Origin: Acidimicrobiales bacterium
GTDB taxonomy: Bacteria; Actinomycetota; Acidimicrobiia; Acidimicrobiales; Palsa-688
Length of the DNA stretch: 18,146 nucleotides
Reading direction: 5' to 3'
NCBI GenBank assembly: GCA_019241495.1
Contig: JAFAWZ010000072.1
Location: forward strand, 1 to 18,146
Within the stretch, counting starts at the first letter, position 1, and each line of letters begins with the position of its first letter. A program made the translations under genes and the position numbers. The notes beneath the pieces are model-generated. The model was given only the letters and a program-made list of their open reading frames with translations, was not told where the DNA came from and did not search any database. This document shows positions 15,896 to 18,146 of this stretch, piece by piece.

Positions 15896-16399
15896 ATGGC
15901 TTCAGGGATGTTGAGAAAGGCGATGGTCTACCTGGGACTCACCGATGACGAGTTCGAGGGCTACGAGTACGAGGAGCCCGCTTCCTCGCCGGGCCCGTCC
16001 CGGCGCTACTCCGAGCCCGAGCCGGCCGTGTCTGCGGTCCGACCGGTCGGGCGCGACGCGATCGAGCCGTCCAATGGCGTGTCCCTGACCCCCCGCCCGG
16101 TGGTCAGGCCCATCACACCCATGCACGGGGCCAAGGTCCATGTGGTCGCCCCCGTCCGTTTCGCCGATGCCCAAGAGATCGGGGACCGTTTCAAGAACGG
16201 CCAGCCCGTGATCGTGAACCTCCAGGCCAACGACCGCGAGCTCTCGCGGCGCATGATCGACTTCTGCAGCGGCGTGACATACGCCCTGTCGGGCAGCATG
16301 GACAAGGTCGCTGACCAAGTGTTCCTGCTGACACCGTCGAACGTGGAGGTGTCGGCCGAGGAGAAGCGCAGGCTGCACGAGCGCGGTTACCGCTCCTGA
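15896..16399 (+). CDS. sepF: Cell division protein SepF
   Basis: FtsZ-binding membrane tether of 167 residues. The N-terminal MASGMLRKAMVYLGL fits the amphipathic membrane-targeting helix. A disordered acidic and Pro-rich linker (about residues 18-75) follows. The SepF domain lies from about residue 80 to 155 (KVHVVAPVRFADAQEIGDRF, PVIVNLQ, SRRMIDFCSGVTYALSGSM, DQVFLLTP). The protein recognises the FtsZ C-terminal peptide and polymerises. In organisms without FtsA it is the main tether, consistent with its place behind ftsZ here. The ATG at 15896 follows GGGAGG (15884-15889) by 6 bases. Confidence 0.96.
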   Translation: MASGMLRKAMVYLGLTDDEFEGYEYEEPASSPGPSRRYSEPEPAVSAVRPVGRDAIEPSNGVSLTPRPVVRPITPMHGAKVHVVAPVRFADAQEIGDRFKNGQPVIVNLQANDRELSRRMIDFCSGVTYALSGSMDKVADQVFLLTPSNVEVSAEEKRRLHERGYRS

Positions 16400-16420
16400 C
16401 GGGGGCCGGATCGGTTAATC

Positions 16421-16696
16421 GTGTTCATCTCTTTTCAAGGCGGCAACTTCCTGTACATCCTTGGGGAGATATACGTGCTGATCTTGATCGTCCGGGCCGT
16501 GCTCAGCTGGTTTCCCTATGACCCGTCGTCACCGCTGAACCCCGTCCGACGAGTCGTCTTCGTTATCACCGAGCCGGTGCTGGCTCCGTTCCGCCGGATC
16601 ATTCCACCCATCGGAATGCTCGACATCTCGTTCCTGGTCGCCATCATCGTCGTCCAGCTCATCGTGAGCAACGTGCTCGGCCGCTTGCCGATCTGA
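16421..16696 (+). CDS. YggT family membrane protein
   Basis: A 91-residue protein with two hydrophobic helices: about residues 9-31 (FLYILGEIYVLILIVRAVLSWF) and 68-87 (ISFLVAIIVVQLIVSNVL). The loop between them holds the family's ITEPVLAPFRRIIPPIG. YggT proteins are found beside sepF in many Gram-positives and are implicated in envelope or osmotic functions and possibly division; the exact role is unknown. The GTG at 16421 is the first in-frame start after sepF; only a distant G-rich run serves as a ribosome site. The TGA stop abuts a partial palindromic element. Confidence 0.93.
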   Translation: MFISFQGGNFLYILGEIYVLILIVRAVLSWFPYDPSSPLNPVRRVVFVITEPVLAPFRRIIPPIGMLDISFLVAIIVVQLIVSNVLGRLPI

Positions 16697-16724
16697 GGAG
16701 CTGTCGCAAAACTCGCGGGACGGG
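16697..16724 (-). mobile_element. Remnant of the palindromic element after yggT
   Basis: Directly after the yggT TGA, ggagctgtcgcaaaac and the following ctcgcggga match one end of copy 1 (reverse complement of 8411-8438) at 26 of 28 bases or close to it. Weaker similarity (tcttcttcgac) may continue to about 16735. No matching second end with TGA is found before divIVA, so this is an end fragment or deleted copy in the same orientation as the ftsQ copy. It is not in a coding frame of divIVA. Confidence 0.65.
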
Positions 16725-16778
16725 TCTTCTTCGACTCGGAGGCGGTATACCGAAAGGTGAACCGCGACGAGAACTACC

Positions 16779-17636
16779 ATGGCCGTCATGGAGGTCTCTC
16801 CCAAAACGCTGCGTGAGGTCGAGTTCCGCGAGAAGATGCGCGGGTACCACCCCGAGGACGTCGACCACTTCTTGGAGCAGGTGGCTGCCGGCATCGAAGT
16901 CCTACAGGATCGCCTGCGCCAGGCGGTCGAACGAGCCCAGCGTGCCGAGGCCGCCGCCTCCGAAGCAGGCGGCACCGACGACACGCTGCGCAAGACCCTG
17001 CTGCTGGCCCAGCGCACCGCGGACCTGGCCGTGCAAGAAGCCCGGGAGCAGGCGGCGCGCATCCTGGCCTCGGCCGAGCAGCAGGCCCAGTCCATGTTGG
17101 CCGAAGCGGAGGAGCGGGGCCGCAAGACGCTCGAGGACACGATCTCCGAGTGCCGGGCCGAGCTCAGCCGGTTGGAGTCCAGCCGATACCAGGCCCAGCA
17201 GGACGTGGAAACCCTGCAGCGGTGGCTCGATGAGCACAAGGCTCACCTGCAGGCCTCGCTCTCCGAAGCCATGGCGGCCGTGGAGCGGGCCGGCGTGTTG
17301 TGGCCGGCTCCTACCACCAGGCCGGGTGAAATGGCCCGGAGACCGCTTCCATCGACGGTCCCGGCGCCAGATCCCAACGGTGGGGCCGGGTTCTCGGCCC
17401 CACCCGCCACGCCGGCCAGTGGCCCGGAGAGCGATGCGGGGCCCGAAACGGTGATCTGGACCCCGCCACCGGTCGAGGAGCGGGCCGAGCCGGTGCCGTT
17501 CGAGGGGCCTGTAGGTCTAGCCGAGCCTCCAGGCGGGGCCGGTCCGGCGGACCAGGCCATGGACGAGTTTTTCGAGGACAACGATGACTTTGGCGATGAG
17601 CGGCGTTTCGGGGGTCGGCTGCGCCGGCGGAGGTGA
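16779..17636 (+). CDS. divIVA: DivIVA/Wag31 family polar growth protein
   Basis: Coiled-coil protein of 285 residues. The N-terminal DivIVA domain (SPKTLREVEFREKMRGYHPEDVDHFLEQV, about residues 7-36) is the membrane-curvature-sensing part. Long coiled coils run from about residue 37 to 165, rich in Ala, Glu, Gln and Arg. The C-terminal third is a Pro/Gly/Ala-rich linker. It ends in an acidic cluster DEFFEDNDDFGDE and then a basic FGGRLRRRR tail. In actinobacteria DivIVA marks the pole and directs peptidoglycan insertion. ATG 16779 is used; ATG 16788 is equally possible because neither has a clear ribosome site. An 82-base gap upstream could hold a promoter (TATACC at 16746-16751), but no good -35 is seen. 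Confidence 0.94.
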   Translation: MAVMEVSPKTLREVEFREKMRGYHPEDVDHFLEQVAAGIEVLQDRLRQAVERAQRAEAAASEAGGTDDTLRKTLLLAQRTADLAVQEAREQAARILASAEQQAQSMLAEAEERGRKTLEDTISECRAELSRLESSRYQAQQDVETLQRWLDEHKAHLQASLSEAMAAVERAGVLWPAPTTRPGEMARRPLPSTVPAPDPNGGAGFSAPPATPASGPESDAGPETVIWTPPPVEERAEPVPFEGPVGLAEPPGGAGPADQAMDEFFEDNDDFGDERRFGGRLRRRR

Positions 17637-17678
17637 CATCCGGCGGGCCGCCCGGCACGCCCGTCGGAAGGTGACCCG

Positions 17679-17987
17679 GTGCTCCTCCTAGCGGCGTTCT
17701 TGCTGGTCGCGGCCAGCGCGGTCATGTTGGTTCTCGGCTTCGTTCGCGATGCCCTCGGGTACATCTACGTTTCGATGGTGTGCGCCGGCGTGGCCGGGCT
17801 GGCCCTGATCGTGTTCGTTCGCCTGGCCCGGCGCCGTATGCCGGTTCCGGCTCGAGCGCGGCTGGCCGATCAGCCCAGCCTCCCGCCTGTGATCGACGGC
17901 CGGCCCGAACCGGAAGAGGAGCCGGTCGCAAGGGGCGGTGGGGGAGAAGACGCCGAGCAGGCCCGGCCCGATCGAGAGTCCCCCTAG
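17679..17987 (+). CDS. Small two-helix membrane protein of unknown function
   Basis: I do not recognise this 102-residue protein. Two transmembrane helices fill residues 1-22 (LLLAAFLLVAASAVMLVLGFV) and about 29-50 (YIYVSMVCAGVAGLALIVFV). A short basic segment (RLARRRMPVPARAR) comes next, then an acidic, Pro/Gly-rich tail of about 40 residues, likely cytoplasmic by the positive-inside rule. The GTG at 17679 follows GGAAGGTGA (about 17667-17674), a fair ribosome site. It lies 42 bases behind divIVA and ahead of the terminal palindrome, so it is probably the last gene of the operon. Its place suggests, but does not show, a link to polar growth or the envelope. Confidence 0.75.
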   Translation: MLLLAAFLLVAASAVMLVLGFVRDALGYIYVSMVCAGVAGLALIVFVRLARRRMPVPARARLADQPSLPPVIDGRPEPEEEPVARGGGGEDAEQARPDRESP

Positions 17988-18004
17988 AAGGGTCGGGCGA
18001 CAGA

Positions 18005-18040
18005 GGTCACTTGACCCACACATGCATGGGTCAAGTGACC
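18005..18040. terminator. Perfect 14-bp palindrome, probable operon terminator
   Basis: ggtcacttgaccca (18005-18018) and tgggtcaagtgacc (18027-18040) are perfect inverted repeats around the 8-base loop cacatgca. It begins 17 bases after the last + strand stop codon. No T-run follows on either strand, but actinobacterial terminators often lack one. Placement between the + operon and a possible - strand gene end fits a two-way terminator. A protein-binding operator is the alternative. Confidence 0.55.
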
Positions 18041-18094
18041 ACAATGACTCCGGACGGGACCTTGGGCCGGATGGCAAAAGCGCATCTGTGAAAG

Positions 18095-18146
18095 CTAAGA
18101 GGCGGGGTGGATCCGGGCGGCCACCGGAGTCCCGTCGGAGAGGGCC
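18095..18146 (-). CDS. Possible 3' end of a gene on the - strand (fragment)
   Basis: On the - strand the last bases read ALSDGTPVAARIHPAS followed by a TAG stop (complement of 18095-18097). The amino-acid mix looks like a protein end, and a convergent gene would explain the palindrome at 18005-18040. Only 16 codons are in the window, so the product cannot be named and a chance frame is possible. A + strand alternative is a GTG at 18108 (VDPGGHRSPVGEG), also open to the edge. Confidence 0.2.
   Translation of the reverse strand, partial: ALSDGTPVAARIHPAS

Noticed and set aside
18042..18091. Short + strand ATG frame MTPDGTLGRMAKAHL after the palindrome
   Set aside because: Only 15 codons, no ribosome site and no context.

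Overview
The window is a GC-rich, almost fully coding block holding most of a division and cell wall (dcw) cluster, with every gene on the + strand. Gene content points to an actinobacterium: there is no ftsA; sepF, yggT and divIVA follow ftsZ; MurE carries the DNPR motif of meso-diaminopimelate enzymes; PbpB-type FtsI has an SVNK active site; and FtsZ ends in an actinobacterial-type tail. The class Acidimicrobiia is my best guess, but that is inference only.

Layout. Positions 1-384 hold the 3' end of rsmH. Then come ftsL (381), ftsI (1061), murE (3165), mraY (4604), murD (5629), ftsW (6972), murG (8306), murC (9561), murB (10973) and ftsQ (11997-13076). Nearly all junctions overlap by 4 to 8 bases (ATGA or GTGA), so this half looks like one translationally coupled operon. 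A 330-base non-coding leader (13077-13406) precedes ftsZ (13407), pgeF, yggS, sepF, yggT, divIVA and a small two-helix membrane protein. A perfect 14-bp palindrome (18005-18040) then probably ends transcription. The last 100 bases may hold the tail of a gene on the - strand.

Function. MurB, MurC, MurD and MurE make UDP-MurNAc-tripeptide. MraY and MurG build lipid I and lipid II. FtsW and FtsI polymerise and cross-link septal peptidoglycan, with FtsL and FtsQ as divisome regulators. FtsZ forms the ring, SepF probably tethers it to the membrane in the absence of FtsA, and DivIVA organises polar growth. murF, which usually lies between murE and mraY, is missing here.

Most unusual signal. A family of ~130-bp palindromic elements sits directly after TGA stop codons. 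One copy lies between ftsW and murG, a second in opposite orientation lies between murB and ftsQ, and a broken copy follows yggT. In both full copies the element is flanked by TGA on each side, its length plus 3 is a multiple of three, and it reads open into the downstream gene. It therefore adds 44-45 residues to the N-termini of MurG and FtsQ. Removing element plus one TGA restores ordinary overlapping starts. This resembles the in-frame palindromic elements of Rickettsia. A second oddity is an in-frame tandem-repeat array in the N-terminal tail of FtsW.
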